DNA of 64,000 nucleotides, taken from the NCBI RefSeq assembly GCF_029867415.1, contig NC_081183.1, positions 53,828,336 through 53,892,335 of the forward strand, written 5' to 3'. Made by a program: the position numbers and the translations under genes. The stretch is from Vicia villosa. Lineage: Eukaryota > Streptophyta > Magnoliopsida > Fabales > Fabaceae. The notes below the pieces were generated by a model that saw nothing but the letters and a program-made list of their open reading frames with translations, was not told where the DNA came from and made no database searches. Position 1 is the first letter of the stretch; every line of letters starts with the position of its first letter. Below are positions 46,760 to 58,131 of the stretch, piece after piece.

Positions 46760-48471
46760 CGGAAACAATTAGGGATTTATGACCTAATCTAGTTATCTAA
46801 AACAGGTCTAGAATATAACCAAACCATGTTAGTAGCGTCAGTTTATTTCTGGGATGCTTCTCACAATACTTTCCATCTTCCATGCGGAATGGTTACCCCT
46901 ACCCTCTTCGACGTAGCTGCTATAACAGGGCTTCGACCAACTGGGGAAACCTTCGACCCCAATTTCATGGATACTGACACCATCAATTTTAATGAAGCAA
47001 CAGTCACTTACACTGCTTTCATTCAACAATACCACAACGAAACGACCACAGAAGTCTCAGACGAAGAACATATTGCGTTTTTAGCACTCTGGCTTTCGAG
47101 ATGCGTCTTTTGTTCTAGGTCCATTCAAGTGGCAAAGAGATACCTTTGTATGGCTAACCAGCTAAATGCTGGTAAAAAGTTAAACCTAAGCCAGTTAATT
47201 CTAGGATTTCTCTACGAGAATCTCGGTGAAGCAACAGACCTTGTTAAGAACTACAAAACAGGATCTCTTCTTTTTGCTGGTCCTTTCTGGTTGTTGCAAC
47301 TATGGCTTAATGCCACTTTTGAGGCTCATCTCCCATACAAAAGTGTCGTGGATGAAGAAAATGCAGATATAAAGAATCAAACAGTAGAAGGAACCAGATT
47401 GGCTTACCTAACCCCGAAAGAAGAAACTGACAAACTTCGTGAAACCTTCTTGGCGTACATAATGATGTTCGCTAAACGTTATGAATTCAGTCCCTCGATG
47501 GCTCCATTCGTACAACGGAAGGTGGGTCCCGATTGGTTTACTCGAGAATTTCCAGCAGTTTCTTCCGACCAACAAGCTGAATCCATGGCTATCTAGGAAG
47601 ATTTCCTCACCCCAAAGTTGTTATATCACCGACTTCGATCTCCAAAGAGTCACTGCTATCTTCTTTGTTATCAACCAAATCTGGTTTCGAGACAATTTGA
47701 GTTGGCATCACCACTTTGTCTCCCGTCTCTTTCGAACCTGCTTTTTACTCTACCATAGATTTTCATCAATGGTGGACAGATTATTATTCCATGCAAATCT
47801 TCGACGCTGAAAGCCTTACTCGGGAACTAACTGAAGCTTTTGCTGATGCGCAGGAGAATTTCCATAAAGGTACTTCGACTCATATTAAAGAAATCCAAGC
47901 ATTTCAGAAATTCTTTGAAACTATCTACAAGCCTGATGATCTTAGTCGGACCGTTCGTGAGGCTGCGGTCACTTTACGTGAAAAGTTTTCTGCTAAACTG
48001 GATAAGTTGAAATTGCCCACGTCTGTTCGACCTGAACTACGTTATAAAGTGGCTTTCAAACTTCATCCTCCAAAATTTCCTCCACTACCTAGTGTTGATT
48101 TTGGTGTGGCTTTAAGCCCTCCTTTTCCAGACTGATTCGTGTGTGGGAATCTCATAAAAATCCTTCAAGAAGAATCTAAAAAATACGCTAAACGAGTGGT
48201 CCCGACTAAGCATACCTTGGATAATTTCAAAGGACATCTTCATATAGGTCTTGAGCACGTTCGCGTCTTGACTCCAATACCCGAAGGTTGGGGTTTAGAC
48301 AATCTTTCGACTAACTTTTCTTTCTTTACTGAAATACTGATTTACATTTTGTTCATAGCCGTTACTCGAAAGAGACAAATCAAGGAAGCTCCTGTACAGA
48401 AGGGTTCGGGAGCGTCGAGGAATACCAAGGCGAGTGGGAGTGATTCTGTCACCACTGGCAAGAAACCCACG

Positions 48472-48545
48472 GTACATACATACCTTGTATTTTAACTTGT
48501 GAAATTTTATGAATATTACTCACTGGGTTTTAATATGTATTTCAG
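48472..48545 (+). other. Intron 1 of the left-arm PMD gene
   Basis: The 74-bp interval runs from GTACAT to tatttcAG. Removal joins KKPT to SSKPP in frame. Confidence 0.6.
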
Positions 48546-48812
48546 AGCTCGAAACCTCCAGCGTCTTCGAAGCGAAAAGTTCCTCAAACAACTGCTTCAG
48601 ATGACGAAGATAAATCTCCTCCGCGTACTAGACAAGGAATAAAGAAAAGACAGAAAGATGCCACCCCTTCAGCCAAAGGAAAGGGATCTGGAACTTCGAA
48701 GCTCACTTCATCGAGTGACAAGATATCTTCTGATGAATCACCCTTGAAGGCTGCTAGTACTATCCCCATTGTGGAGAGTCATAACTCAAGCCCATACAAC
48801 ATTCCAACCAAG

Positions 48813-48891
48813 GTATTTGGATTTCACAGTCTAATCATTTTTCAAACTCTAATTCCAATGACTAAGTTCACATCTTACCTTGTAAATGTAG
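48813..48891 (+). other. Intron 2 of the left-arm PMD gene
   Basis: The 79-bp interval runs from GTATTTGG to aaatgtAG. Removal joins NIPTK to DDAST in frame. Confidence 0.6.
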
Positions 48892-48961
48892 GATGATGCT
48901 AGCACAACTACTTCTGACCTCAAAACCTCAAGTTTAAACATTGATCTTGACAATCTTCGAG

Positions 48962-49039
48962 GTAAATGTCTGCCTTTTCGAATGACAGACGAATTTCTTG
49001 CAACTTTCCATTTTTATCAATTCTAACTAATCCACACAG
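48962..49039 (+). other. Intron 3 of the left-arm PMD gene
   Basis: The 78-bp interval runs from GTAAATG to ccacacAG. Removal joins DNLRG to VPRHK in frame. The acceptor region is also present in the right arm (about 59215-59230, minus strand). Confidence 0.6.
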
Positions 49040-50117
49040 GTGTTCCTCGACACAAATCTCCTGTGCTTTCTCCAGTTCTCGAAGACACTCAACCTCTTGC
49101 AACTATCATTCCAACTATGCTTGCTGAAGAAAGTCATTCAAATGATGAGTCTCCACCTATTCATCAAGATGAAAATATGGAGGAGAACCCTCAATGTTTG
49201 AATAGTGATAATGCAGCCGGACAACCAACTGGCAGCGAAGATACTATATATGAGCAAGATGCTATAGAGGAAACTTCAACACAACCTACACCTGGTCTTC
49301 ATGAACCTTTGACCTTCGGAACTATAGTCACTCCTGTGACTACTTCGAAGCAGGCCTCCGCAATTCTTACTCCTGCAGAACTGGAGCAACTCAAGAAAAC
49401 TGATCCCGTAAGCTTCCTCAAGACCATGATGAGTGTTGATAACGCTTCGCCCATTGGACTTGGAACTTCTTCTAATGTCCTGGCGGGTACAGGTGACAAG
49501 GATGATATTCATAATCTCCTTCTTCAAATAAGGTAAAAGTTCTTCGAAACCAACCTCGTCGAAGCTCTAAGCAGGGATTCCACCAAATGTTATAGCTTAA
49601 ACAATCTTTTGAAGAAAGTAGACTTACTTCTAGTCTCAGAGGAAGTCTTAGAAGTGATTGTTCTACTGGGTTCTCTGATTGATCAACTCCAATCTAATCT
49701 TCTTCGAAAACGGAATATTGACGAGCAACTCACAACAAAGGTAACTTCTCATAGTTCTTCTTGGAAAGCTGCGAATGATGCAACAAAAAGGCTGACGCTC
49801 TTAAGCTTGAACGTTCGAAGAAACAGCAGGAATATGAAGATTGTGAAATGAATATCAAATCCTGGAAGCAAGAAATTGAACTCCTCGAAGAGAAGATAAA
49901 GAATGCCCAATCTCGTCTAGTAGAAATCCAACAAATCAATAAGAAAGAATTGACTGAAGTGGCGCAGTTAGGGATCCGACACTTCGAGACGGCACAGAAG
50001 CTAGCGCCAGAGATCGAAGACTTGAAAAGACAACAGGCATTAATCGAACATCATATGTCCTTATGGGAAACTCAATATTCGAAGATGAAAGATAATCTTC
50101 CCAAGGATTTTAATTAG

Positions 50118-50587
50118 CCGCTTTGGCCCTTGTACTATTTTTTTGTGTGTTTCGTACTTAGTTCTTTCATTTCCTTACTCTGTAATCAAACTTTCCTCAG
50201 GAATACATAAGTAACTTTTGTCTTTCTATCTTCCATATATATGATTTTGCAGTTGTCATAAGTAACGTTTTAGCAATTCCTAACAATTGCCAAATTAATT
50301 TTATCATCATAATGATTTTAATAATGCACCCACGTGATATGATTACCCTTCGCAGCCTCTTAAGCCTAGACTTGACGTTTCCACTTCCCTTAGCCATAAC
50401 CATCATTAAATGATGACATCACCTTTTTCAAAACATCTACTTGAGACGTGCGTGTATCAGTTTTCAATCATGATTACACTTCAACTTCCAAGGCGGGAAA
50501 CGGCGGAGGCCATAACTTCTCTTGGGGATACCAAACGCAGTCCAATCAACACTAAAAAATGAACCGTTCTTTTTGGCCAACGTATTC
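50118..50587 (+). other. Spacer between the PMD gene and the second antisense gene, left arm
   Basis: No ORF is visible. It is likely the terminator region of the first gene plus promoter of the second. It matches 57681-58131 of the right arm in inverse orientation. Confidence 0.5.
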
Positions 50588-50595
50588 TATATAAA
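50588..50595 (+). promoter_or_regulatory. TATA box of the second antisense gene, left arm
   Basis: TATATAAA in attcTATATAAAgcg lies 123 bp before the ATG at 50718. The identical site is kept in the right arm at 57673-57680. Confidence 0.65.
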
Positions 50596-50717
50596 GCGTT
50601 AGCATTCTACTCCTTTCTTCAAACTTTCCGCAAACTCTTACTAAACTTTGCTCTCTTCTCCTTGCATCCTTTCAAACACAGAGTTTTGACAAAAATTTCT
50701 TGCATTCTCTCTCTCAA

Positions 50718-51449
50718 ATGGCGCAACCCTTGACCTACAATACCATCAGAGCCTGTATCAAAAAGGAGTTCAAACTTTCTGAGGAAGAGTTTGAAGAAAG
50801 TCACATCAGCCTCAGCGCACTCTTTGCTAATCAACAACTCCAGTTCTATCACGAAATCCTGGAGGGGTCTGTTTATCCCAACATGTTAGCAGATTTCTGG
50901 ATGTTTGCGTCCCTGCGCATAGATCCAGAAGGGAGAACCACCATCGTGTCTGAGGTTCGAAGGGCTCACATTACCATCACTCCTTCGACCATCTCATACC
51001 TGCTAAGATGTAACAATTCTGGAGAATCGTTTGATGACAATACCATCAACATGACCACCTACCGTATGTTGAGGACCCTCATGGAAAATGATCCCTTTAG
51101 TGCTAAAGTCATTAAGATTTGGCACCAGCTTTTAGTGGGCAACTTCCGCCCGCGAAACCATAACCTAGACAACATCATGATGGAGGATCTGGAGTTTATA
51201 CTCTGTTCCCTCCGGGGAAAAAAGATCAACTTTCCATTGCTAATCTTCAAAGGGCTTGTCGAAGCTGTTTCCATGGTTGCTTCTCGTCAAGGTGTGGTGA
51301 CGTGCCTTCCTCATGGAAGATTCTTGTCCTATATGTTCCTCAAAAAGGGCATAGTGAGAAGAATGCGAAGGTCGGGATCCCTATACATGTTCGAAGCAGA
51401 AAGCCTACCCCTGCTATCTTTGGAGGGTATAGAACAAAGGATCAACTAG
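50718..51449 (+). CDS. Second antisense gene of E, 'putative plant transposon protein'-like, intact in the left arm
   Basis: The 243-residue frame is intact, with start MAQPLTYNTIR at 50718 about 120 bp after a good TATA box. The middle (EVRRAHITITPSTISYLLRCN; IWHQLLVGNFRPRNHNLDNI; LRGKKINFPLLIFKGLVEAV) follows the pattern of the 'putative plant transposon protein' domain common in legume repeats. No catalytic motif or zinc finger is visible, and function is unknown. In the native orientation of E (right arm) this gene is antisense to pol and lies tail-to-tail with it. The right-arm copy has a stop codon, so this inverted copy is the better preserved one. Confidence 0.7.
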   Translation: MAQPLTYNTIRACIKKEFKLSEEEFEESHISLSALFANQQLQFYHEILEGSVYPNMLADFWMFASLRIDPEGRTTIVSEVRRAHITITPSTISYLLRCNNSGESFDDNTINMTTYRMLRTLMENDPFSAKVIKIWHQLLVGNFRPRNHNLDNIMMEDLEFILCSLRGKKINFPLLIFKGLVEAVSMVASRQGVVTCLPHGRFLSYMFLKKGIVRRMRRSGSLYMFEAESLPLLSLEGIEQRIN

Positions 51450-51742
51450 AGGGTGCTTTGTTTGAAGCTTTACTGGAGGCGTTATAGGCTTTAGTTTTTA
51501 TTATCCAAAATCTTTTGAATGCCTCTTTTTGATAGCCTCTAGTATGCTTCTGTTTCTGTAGCCCTTTGTTAGTGGAAACATAATTTTTCCAAAAACTGAA
51601 ATGTACTTCTTCCAATCTTAATGAAATGTATTTTGATATTGCTTTGTCTGTGTTTACTTTATTTACCACATATCTTGTTTGAACACAAAGCCATTTTGGT
51701 GTTTGTTTTACCATTTTGGCCCACGTAGCATACTTCGAATAT
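51450..51742. other. Tail-to-tail spacer between the antisense gene and pol, left arm
   Basis: About 290 bp between the stop of the plus-strand antisense gene and the stop of the minus-strand pol. The corresponding right-arm interval, with the end of pol, is mostly deleted (56763-56818). Confidence 0.5.
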
Positions 51743-54369
51743 CTACGTTTTCGCAATCTTTACTTCGTGCATGCTTGGTTTGTATCTTTTCAGATACTTC
51801 CCATTTACTCTTAAGATCCTACGATCTTCTGCCAACTCTTCTATCTCGTAAGCGTTATTCAAGAATACTTTTCAAATTCGAAAGGGTTCTTCCCAATGTG
51901 GGGACCATTTACCTAGTGCTTGATTCTTTCGATCTATAGGTAAAATAACTTTCCAAACTAAGTCATTGTTAATAAATGTTTTACCTTTCACCTTTTTATT
52001 GTATGCTCTGGACACCCTTTCTTTTTGTTTTGTTTATCATTTCCAGCGCTTGAAGTCTGTCTTCGTCTAAATCTACCAATTCGTTCATCATCAATTCCCA
52101 ATATATGTTTGGAGGAATTTCTGCTTGTCTTTGAATTCGGACTGATTGCAAATATATCTCAACTGGAAGCACTACATCGTGTCCGAATGTTAATTGGAAA
52201 GGTGTAGTGTTTGTAGCTTCTTTTGGCGACGTTCGATAGGGCCAGAGTGCTTGGTCCAAAGTTTTATGCCAACTCTTGGGTTTTTTCCCTACGTGTTTCT
52301 TTATGAGACCAATTATTATCTTATTTGCTGCTTCAACTTGTCCATTTGCCTGAGCGTAGTAAGCTGTAGAGGTAAACAATTTGAACCCCATTTCTTTGGC
52401 GAAATCTTGCATCTTTTGCTCAGTAAACACTGATCCTTGATCTGTGGTTATACTCTCTGGGATTCCGAATCTATATATAATGTGCCTTTGAATAAACTCA
52501 ATCACAGCCTCCTGATCCACATTTGCAAGTGGTATTGCTTCGACCCATTTTGTGAAATAGTCTATTCCCACTAGGATATATCTTTGACCTTTAGAAGACT
52601 TGGGGTGAATTTCCCCAATTAAGTCTAGTGCCCAACCCTTGAAAGGCCATGGTTTTATTATTGAACTTAATTCATTTGCTGGAGCATGTTGAATACCTGC
52701 ATGTTCTTGACATTCTTGACATCCTTTTGCAAATTCTATGCAATCTTTTAACATGGAAGGCCAATACATTCCGTATCGAAACAAAAGCCATTTCATTTTG
52801 TGCCCCGCTTGGTGTGCACCACATGCCCCACTATGTACATTTGAGAGAGCCAAATATGCTTCCGCTTCACCCAAACATTTCAGCAAGACTCCTTCAGGAG
52901 TTTTCTTAAACAATTCATTTCCCATCCAGAAGTATGATAAGGCTCGGTACTTTACCTTTCTATCAGTGTCTGTCGAAGGCTCTTTTAAATAGTTCACAAT
53001 TGGGCTCCTCCAATCTGTGTCTGCTAAAGAGTCTATATTTAACACTTCGAACTCCTCTTTGTTAGAGAAACCTAATTGTGAGTTCTCCAGATCACTCGGG
53101 GAAAGCTTGGTGGCCATTGCTTTGCCTCTCACTTCGATCAGTTCCTCTAGTTTTTCTTTTGATACCCTGTATCCTGAGGCTGACTGTGCCAAATCATTTG
53201 CTTCTTGGTTATTCAATCTTGAAACGTGACTTAAATCCACGTACTCGAATTTTTTAAGCAGCCTGTTTGCTATGAAGAAATACATGATCAAATTCTCTTT
53301 GATACATTTGTATTCCTTCGTCAATTGCTTAATCACTAGTTCGGAGTCTCCTTTAATTTCGACTCTGGTTGCCCCCAATTCTAACAAAGCTTCAAGTCCA
53401 GCGATCAGTGCTTCGTATTCAGCTTCGTTGTTGGAGCATAAGGGACCTCCAATCTTGTACTTGAGCTTTGTTGGAATTCCATCAGGAGAAATTATCAGTA
53501 TTCCAACGCCGGTTCCTTCTTTATGAGTCGAACCATTGAAGTATAACTTCCAAGGCTTCAAGTCTACATATTGTTGAGGGTGCTCAACCACTGCATCGTC
53601 AACCATGAAATCTGACACGATCTGACCTTTCATTGCTTTAAGAGGTTGAAATATCAAAGAGTACTCCGTAAGGGCTAAAGCCCATTTGCCAATTCGACTA
53701 TGCAATATTGGTTTTGATAACATATGTTTAATAACATCACAATGAGACGAAACATAATATCAACTGGCTTTATATAATACTTGAGTTTGATACAAGAGAA
53801 ATATAAACAAAGGCAGAGTTTTTCTATGGCGCTATACCTAGTCTCTGCATCATTGAGTACTCTACTTAAATAATAAATAGATCTTTCGACACCATTGTCA
53901 TCTTCTTGTGCTAACATGCTGCCTATTGTATTATCTGAAGCTGAAATATACAGGCGCATATGCTTCTTCCCATCTGGGGGAGACAATAATGGTGGATGCA
54001 TCAAGTATTGCTTGATTTTTTCAAAAGTTTCTTGATGTTCAGCACGCCATTCGAACTTTCCTTGCTTGAGTCGAAGTAAGGGGGAAAAGGCTTGCGTGCG
54101 TCCACTCAAGTTTGAGATAAATCTTCTCAAGAAGTTTATCTTTCCTAGTAATGACTGTAACTCTTTCTTCGTGGATGGAGGCTTTGTTTCCATAATAGCC
54201 TTTGTTTTGTTTTGATTAATTTCTATTCCCTTTTAGTGGACTACGAAGCCCAGGAAATCTCCAGCCTGCACAAAGAAAGCACATTTAAGGGGGTTCATCT
54301 TTAAGCCATGTTTTCTCATTCTTTCGAATGATTAAATCAGATGGTCAAGATGACTGTTATCTGAAACAG
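51743..54369 (-). pseudogene. Left-arm pol fragment of E (RT 3' part, two RNases H, integrase)
   Basis: On the minus strand from 54369 it starts within RT (HLDHLSQSFER equivalent), without the catalytic palm. A gypsy RNase H follows, then an archaeal-type RNase H in which the first catalytic Asp is Asn (LYFNGSTHKE; the right arm keeps DGS). Integrase has an HHCC finger and DDE core ([26 protein letters not shown]). A C-terminal segment to TAG 51743-51745 is absent from the right arm. Breaks are TAA at 54233-54235, a frameshift near 53700-53760 and one near 52000. The two RNase H domains mark the Tat lineage. Confidence 0.88.
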
Positions 54370-54382
54370 ATTTTCGTGATGA
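54370..54382. other. 13-nt spacer at the centre of the E palindrome
   Basis: attttcgtgatga separates CTGAAACAG (54361-54369) from CTGTTTCAG (54383-54391). It contains gatga, and the break lies near where the RT YxDD box would be expected, just upstream of the HLDHL block. Confidence 0.85.
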
Positions 54383-56762
54383 CTGTTTCAGATTACAATC
54401 ATCTTGACCATCTGAGCCAATCATTCGAAAGAACGAGAAAACATGGCTTAAAGATGAACCCCCTTAAATGTGCTTTCTTTGTGCAGGATGGAGATTTCCT
54501 GGGCTTCGTAGTCCACTAAAAGGGAATAGAAATTAATCAAAACAAAACAAAGGCTATTATGGAAACAAAGCCTCCATCCACGAAGAAAGAGTTACAGTCA
54601 TTACTAGGAAAGATAAACTTCTTGAGAAGATTTATCTCGAACTTGAGTGGACGCACGCAAGCTTTTTCCCCCTTACTTCGACTAAAGCAAGGAAAGTTCG
54701 AATGGCGTGCTGAATATCAAGAAGCTTTTGAAAAAATCAAGCAATACTTGATGCATCCACCAATATTGTCTCCCCCACATGGGAAGAAGCACATGCTCCT
54801 GTATATTTTGGCTTCAGATAATACAATAGGTAGCATGTTAGCCCAGGAGGACAACAATGGCATCGAAAGGGCCATTTATTACTTAAGTAGAGTACTCAAT
54901 GATGCAGAGACTAGGTATAGCGCAATAGAAAAACTCTGCCTTTGTTTATATTTCTCTTGTATCAAACTCAAGTATTATATAAAGCCAGTTGATGTTTATG
55001 TTTCATCTCATTGTGATGTTATTAAAAATATGCTATCAAAACCAATATTGCATAGTCGAATTGGCAAATGGGCTTTAGCCCTTACGGAGTACTCTTTGAT
55101 ATTTCAACCTCTTAAAACAATGAAAGGTCAGATCGTGTCAGATTTCATTGTTGACCATGCAGTGGTTGAGAACCCTCAACAATATGTAGACTTGAAGCCT
55201 TGGAAGTTATACTTTGATGGTTCGACTCATAAAGAAGGAACCGGCGTTAGAATACTGATAATTTCTCCTGATGGAATTCCAACAAAGCTCAAGTACAAGA
55301 TTGAAGGTCCCTTATGCTCCAACAACGAAGCTGAATACGAAGCACTGATCGCTAGACTTGAAGCTTTGTTAGAATTGGGGGCAACCAGAGTTGAAATTAA
55401 AGGAGACTCTGAACTAGTGATTAAGCAATTGACGAAGGAATACAAATGTATCAAAGAGAATTTGATCATGTATTTCGTCATAGCAAACAGGCTGCTTAAA
55501 AAATTCGAGTACGTGGATTTAAGTCACGTTTCAAGATTGAATAATCAAGAAGCAAATGATTTGGCACAGTTAGCCTCAGGATACAGGGTATCAAAAGAAA
55601 AACTAGAGGAACTGAGCGAAGTGAGAGGCAAAGCAATGGCCACCAAGCTTTCCCCGAGTGATCTAGAGAACTCACAATTAGGTTTCTCTAACAAAGAGGA
55701 GTTCAAAGTGTTAAATATAGACTCTTTAGCAGACACAGATTGGAGGAGCCCAATTGTGAACTATTTAAAAGAGCCTTCGACAGACACTGATAGAAAGGTA
55801 AAGTACCGAGCCTTATCATACTTCTGGATGGGAAATGAATTGTTTAAGAAAACTCCTGAAGGAGTCTTGCTGAAATGGTTGGGTGAAGCGGAAGCATATT
55901 TGGCTCTCTCAAATGTACATAGTGGGGCATGTGGTGCACACCAAGCGGGGCACAAAATGAAATGGCTTTTGTTTCGATACGGAATGTATTGGCCTTCCAT
56001 GTTAAAAGATTGCATAGAATTTGCAAAAGGATGTCAAGAATGTCAAGAACATGCAGGTATTCAACATGCTCCAGCAAATGAATTAAGTTCAATAATAAAA
56101 CCATGGCCTTTCAGAGGTTGGGCACTAGACTTAATTGGGGAAATTCACCCCAAGTCTTCTAAAGGTCAAATATATATCCTAGTGGGAATAGACTATTTCA
56201 CAAAATGGGTCGAAGCAATACCACTTGCAAATGTGGATCAGGAGGCTGTGATTGAGTTTATTCAAAGGCACATTATATATAGATTCGGAATCCCAGAGAG
56301 TATAACCACAGATCAAGGATCAGTGTTTACTGGGCGAAAGATGCAAGATTTCGCCAAAGAAATGGGGTTCAAGTTGTTTACCTCTACACCTTACTACGCT
56401 CAGGCGAATGGACAAGTTGAAGCAGCAAATAAGATAGTAATTGGTCTCATAAAGAAACACGTAGGGAAAAAACCCAAGAGTTGGCATAAAACTTTGGACC
56501 AAGCACTCTGGGCCTGTCGAACGTTCCAAAAGAAGCTACAAACACTACACCTTTCCATTTGACGTTCGGACACGATGCAGTGCTCCCAGTTGAGATATAC
56601 TTGCAGTCAGTTCGGATTCAAAGACAGGCAGAAATTCCTCCAAATACATATTGGGAATTGATGATGAACGAATTAGTAGATTTGGACGAAGACAGACTTC
56701 GAGCGTTGGAGATGATAAAGAGGGAAAAAGAAAGGGTGTCCAGAGCATACAAAAAATTGTAG
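54383..56762 (+). pseudogene. Right-arm pol fragment of E (RT 3' part, two RNases H, integrase)
   Basis: The frame starts in RT (VSDYNHLDHLSQ), is cut by TAA 54517-54519 (shared with the left arm), and continues from 54559. Gypsy RNase H, archaeal-type RNase H ([10 protein letters not shown], catalytic Asp kept) and integrase ([12 protein letters not shown]...[29 protein letters not shown]) follow. A one-base loss near 56520 shifts the frame, and the rest is read from 56559 to 56762. The C-terminal segment is deleted. This is the copy in the native orientation of the element. Confidence 0.88.
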
Positions 56763-56818
56763 ACAATAAAACTAAAAAACTATAACATCTCCATCAAAAG
56801 CCTCAGACAACACACCCT

Positions 56819-57550
56819 CTAGTTAATCCGTTGTTCTAAACCCTCCAGGGATAGCAAGGGCAAGCTTTCTGCTTCGAACATGTCTAGATACCCTGACCTG
56901 CGCATTCTTCTCACTATGCCCTTTTTGAGAAACATGTAGGACAAGAATCTTCTATAAGGAAGGCACGTCACCACACCTTGACGAGAAGCAGCCATGGAAA
57001 CAACTTCGACAAGCCCTTTGAAGATCAGCAATGGAAAGTTGATCTTCTTTCCCCGGAGGACACAGAGTATAAACTCCAGATCCTCCATCATGATGCTGTC
57101 TAGGTCATGGCTTCGTGGGTGGAAGTTGCCCACTAAAAGCTGATGCCAAATCCTAATGACTTTAGCACTAAAGTGATCATTTTCCATGAGGGTCCTCAAC
57201 ATATGGTAGGTGGTCATGTTGATGGTGTTGTCATCAAACGATTCTCCAGAGTTGTTACATCACAGCAGGTCAGAGATGGTTGAGGGAGTGACAATAATGT
57301 GAGCCCTTCGAACCTCAGACACGATGGTGGTTCTCCCTTCTGGATCTATGCGCAGGGACGCAAACATCCAGAAATCTGCTAACATGTTGGGATAAACAGA
57401 CCCCTCCAGGATTTCGTGATAGAACTGGAGTTGTTGGTTAGCAAAGAGTGCGCTGATGCTGATGTGACTCTCTTCAAACTCTTCCTCAGAAAGTTTGAAC
57501 TCCTTTTTGATACAAGCTCTGATGGTATTGTAGGTCAAGGGTTGCGCCAT
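56819..57550 (-). pseudogene. Second antisense gene of E, right arm, with one nonsense codon
   Basis: This is the counterpart of 50718-51449, starting MAQPLTYNTIR at 57550. A TGA near 57258 stands where the left arm has an Arg codon (LLRCN). The rest is open to 56819. Apart from that stop it has a full-length 243-codon structure and is antisense to the adjacent pol. Confidence 0.7.
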
Positions 57551-57672
57551 TTGAGAGAGAGAATGCAAGAGATTTTTGTCAAAATTCTGTGTTTGAAAGG
57601 ATGCAAGGAGAAGAGAGCAAATTTTGATAAGAGTTTGGGGAAAGTATGAAGAAAGGAGTAGAATGCTAACGC

Positions 57673-57680
57673 TTTATATA
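57673..57680 (-). promoter_or_regulatory. TATA box of the second antisense gene, right arm
   Basis: TATATAAA on the minus strand, 123 bp before the ATG at 57550. It is conserved with 50588-50595. Confidence 0.65.
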
Positions 57681-58131
57681 GAATACGTTGGCCAAAAAGA
57701 ACAGTTCATTTTTTTGTTGATTGGACTGCGTTTGGTATCCCCAAGAGAAGTTATGGCCTCCACCGTTTCCCGCCTTGGAAGTTGAAGTGTAATCATGATT
57801 GAAAACTGATACACGCACGTCTCAAGTAGACATTTTGAAAAAGGTGATGTCATCATTTAATCATGGTTACGGCTAAGGGAAGTGGAAACGTCAAGTCTTG
57901 GCTCAAGAGGCTGCGAAGGGTAATCATGTCACGTGGGTGCATTATTAAAATCATTATGGTAATAAAATAATTTTGGCAATTGTTAGGAATTGCTAAAATG
58001 TTACTTATGACAACTGAAAAATTAGATGTGTGGAAGATTGAAAGATAAAATTGCATATATATTCTGGAGGAAGTTCGATTACAAAATAAACTAAGTACGG
58101 AATACAAAGGGCAGTACAAGGTGCAAAGTAA
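57681..58131 (-). other. Spacer between the two antisense genes, right arm
   Basis: No ORF of coding character. It mirrors 50118-50587. Confidence 0.5.

Larger units (their letters stand above)
46755..50117 (+). pseudogene. Left-arm copy of the antisense plant-mobile-domain gene, 5' truncated, with three introns
   Basis: The gene starts mid-domain (LEYNQTM equivalent near 46815) because the arm lacks its first exon part. The plant mobile domain (aminotransferase-like PMD) shows LALWLSRCVFCSRS and LLFAGPFWLLQLWLNATF. A Lys/Ser-rich low-complexity linker and a C-terminal coiled coil (49848-50117) follow. Three short GT-AG introns keep the frame: 48472-48545 (74 bp), 48813-48891 (79 bp) and 48962-49039 (78 bp). 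Decay includes TAG 47594-47596, a break before 47716, TGA near 48133, a stop after 49536 where the right arm has GAA, and a frameshift near 49790. PMD proteins occur both as silencing-associated host genes and inside transposons. Confidence 0.75.
46753..54369. repeat. Left arm of the E palindrome (inverted copy)
   Basis: This is the reverse complement of 54383-59910 at high identity. It is 7.6 kb because it keeps about 1.6 kb (about 47403-48997) and about 0.5 kb (about 51500-51980) that the right arm has lost. Relative to the LTRs of E this arm is inverted. Confidence 0.9.
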
